Shown here piece after piece: positions 62,930 to 64,000 of a DNA stretch of 64,000 nt. The stretch spans positions 89,730-153,729 of the forward strand of contig JAIXKI010000031.1 of assembly GCA_026936105.1 (NCBI GenBank). Direction: 5' to 3'. Positions within the stretch are counted from its first letter, which is position 1. The number at the start of each line of letters is the position of its first letter. The stretch is from Chitinophagales bacterium. GTDB taxonomy: Bacteria; Bacteroidota; Bacteroidia; Chitinophagales; Chitinophagaceae. The translations under genes were made by a program, and so were the position numbers. The notes under the pieces were generated by a model, which worked only from the letters and a program-made list of their open reading frames with translations, was not told the DNA's origin and did no database searches.

Positions 62930-63842
62930 GTCGTTGTCCGGTTGTCAGTGATAAGAAATAATCTTCCAGTGAATGCCTGGACTCAATTGACATTACACTG
63001 ATTTCCATCTGCACCAGTCTTTTTACCAACAAAGGCACTTCGTCACGATGCAGTTTTAAAATGATATTGTCTGCGCTTTTATGATAAAGGAATTTTTTCA
63101 GGTCTGAGATATTCAGCTTTTCAATAGCACTTGCATTATCCGTTGTTTTTAATTGTACGATCATGTCAGATGGGTCAAAAAGCTCATTCACTTTTCCTTC
63201 CACTACTTTTTTCCCTTTATCAATAATCAGCATTGAATCAGCAATCAATTCCATTTCACTCAAAAGATGGGAAGAAATAAATACGGTCTTATGCAGGTCT
63301 TTACTCAGATGTATGATCAAATTGCGTATGTCCGCTATCCCCTGCGGGTCCAGTCCGTTGGTAGGTTCATCCAGTACAATAAGATCGGGGTCATGCACCA
63401 ACGCTGTTGCAATGCCCAGCCGCTGTTTCATTCCCTGCGAATAGGTTTTCACTTTACTGTGTGCCCTCTGTGCGATCCCTACCCGCTCCAATTCATTCAT
63501 CAATTTTTTTTCTGAAGCTTTTATGCCGCTCATGGTGGCGAATATGCGAAGGTTCTCAATGCCAGTAAGATATTTATAAAGATCAGGGCGTTCAATCACG
63601 GCGCCGATGCGACGTAAAATCTCTTTGCGGTGTTTCTTCAGTTCTTTTCCGAAAATGTTTATCGTTCCTTCCGAAGGTTGTACTAATGTCAGCAACATGC
63701 GTATCGTAGTTGATTTTCCTGCTCCGTTCTGGCCGAGGAATCCATATACAACGCTTTCCTCCACTTCAAATGAAAGATCATCAACTGCGTTGAGTTCCCT
63801 GAAGTTTTTTGTCAGACCCTTTACACTAATTATTGCACTCAT
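62913..63842 (-). CDS. ABC transporter ATP-binding protein
   Basis: This 309-residue ATPase has Walker A GQNGAGKSTTIRMLL, an ABC signature YSQGMKQRLGIA, Walker B DLIVLDEPTNGLD and the switch His in FISSHLLSEMEL. The C-terminal 80 residues resemble the regulatory extension of drug- or lantibiotic-type exporters. With the permease it forms a full exporter, and the LolA-like gene follows in the same unit. Confidence 0.93.
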   Translation of the reverse strand: MSAIISVKGLTKNFRELNAVDDLSFEVEESVVYGFLGQNGAGKSTTIRMLLTLVQPSEGTINIFGKELKKHRKEILRRIGAVIERPDLYKYLTGIENLRIFATMSGIKASEKKLMNELERVGIAQRAHSKVKTYSQGMKQRLGIATALVHDPDLIVLDEPTNGLDPQGIADIRNLIIHLSKDLHKTVFISSHLLSEMELIADSMLIIDKGKKVVEGKVNELFDPSDMIVQLKTTDNASAIEKLNISDLKKFLYHKSADNIILKLHRDEVPLLVKRLVQMEISVMSIESRHSLEDYFLSLTTGQRHVGAS

Positions 63843-63935
63843 CTTATTTCAAAACAAATGTATTAAAGCTTTGCCCTTTCCGTTAATTAGTTGATCAAGC
63901 AACCTAAGTTCAAGTATCAAGTGCAACGCCTGTTT

Positions 63936-63969
63936 AACCGTATGAGCGGGGTACCCCGCCCATACGGTT
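63936..63969. repeat. 34-bp imperfect palindrome
   Basis: Arms read AACCGTATG and CATACGGTT around a GCGGGGT/ACCCCGC core, with one mismatched position per arm (A opposite C). It lacks a T-tract. It lies upstream of the ABC exporter operon and near the window edge, and could be an intergenic REP-like repeat or an operator. Confidence 0.6.
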
Positions 63970-64000
63970 GAGCTGAAAAACAGATTTTTGTGTTGCTATG

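Noticed and set aside
1..64000. CRISPR arrays, tRNA or rRNA genes, transposases, att sites
   Set aside because: I looked for regularly spaced repeats, cloverleaf-like sequence, DDE/HUH transposase or integrase motifs, and found none.

Overview
The window is a stretch of ordinary chromosome from a member of the Bacteroidota, most likely near the Chitinophagaceae. The evidence is the gene content (HmuY, DUF3098 between ftsX and uppP, DUF3667, a DUF6660-like protein, a type 2 isoleucyl-tRNA synthetase, a cysteine-poor DksA) and the promoters. Several genes are preceded by the phylum's TTG / TAnnTTTG promoter elements, and almost none by a Shine-Dalgarno sequence. I see no rRNA, tRNA, CRISPR array, prophage, insertion sequence or replication origin. 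Genes are dense on both strands.

Layout. 0-9 kb: methylmalonyl-CoA epimerase, then acpP-fabF-rnc, an acetyltransferase, a YcxB-like protein, and ileS followed by a DksA-like factor. 9-13 kb: a heme-uptake group (HmuY lipoprotein, TonB receptor, ChaN-like protein). 12.7-22.2 kb: a divalent metal efflux locus on the minus strand (AraC-type regulator, small Cys-rich protein, CzcA pump fused to a TolC-like outer-membrane factor, CzcB-like adaptor, P1B-4 ATPase). 22.3-23.8 kb: lpxA and an orphan ABC ATPase. 23.8-28.5 kb: a TetR-controlled EmrAB-TolC drug efflux operon with a clear promoter/operator. 28.6-40 kb: alanine dehydrogenase, tsaE, a P-type ATPase homologue that has lost its catalytic residues, recQ, a HerA-like ATPase, a GroES-like protein, a response regulator, ruvB and an M23 peptidase. 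40.1-40.7 kb: a 305-bp tandem duplication. 40.6-55.5 kb: tricorn-like protease, pentapeptide-repeat protein, leuS, ftsX-DUF3098-uppP, membrane proteins, a metallo-hydrolase and ruvC. 55.5-64 kb: HIT protein, greA, a 2-hydroxyacid dehydrogenase, rsmA, a secreted protein, pdxA, a LolA-like protein and an ABC exporter.

The points most worth a second look are: (1) the P-type ATPase at 30390-32495, an intact 701-codon gene in which the phosphorylated Asp, the TGES loop, the hinge motif and the CPC ion motif are all changed; (2) a Shine-Dalgarno sequence in front of greA that matches the 16S tail over 12 nt, in a lineage that normally lacks them, just downstream of a terminator-like hairpin; (3) an IleRS whose HIGH motif is rearranged to GIHH, a change linked to mupirocin hyper-resistance; (4) a signal-peptide-like segment inside the CzcA-TolC fusion, suggesting it may be cut into two proteins; (5) the young tandem duplication at 40.1-40.7 kb.

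Most functions are inferred from recognisable motifs and family resemblance read by eye. No database search was run. Residue positions are approximate unless a codon coordinate is given.
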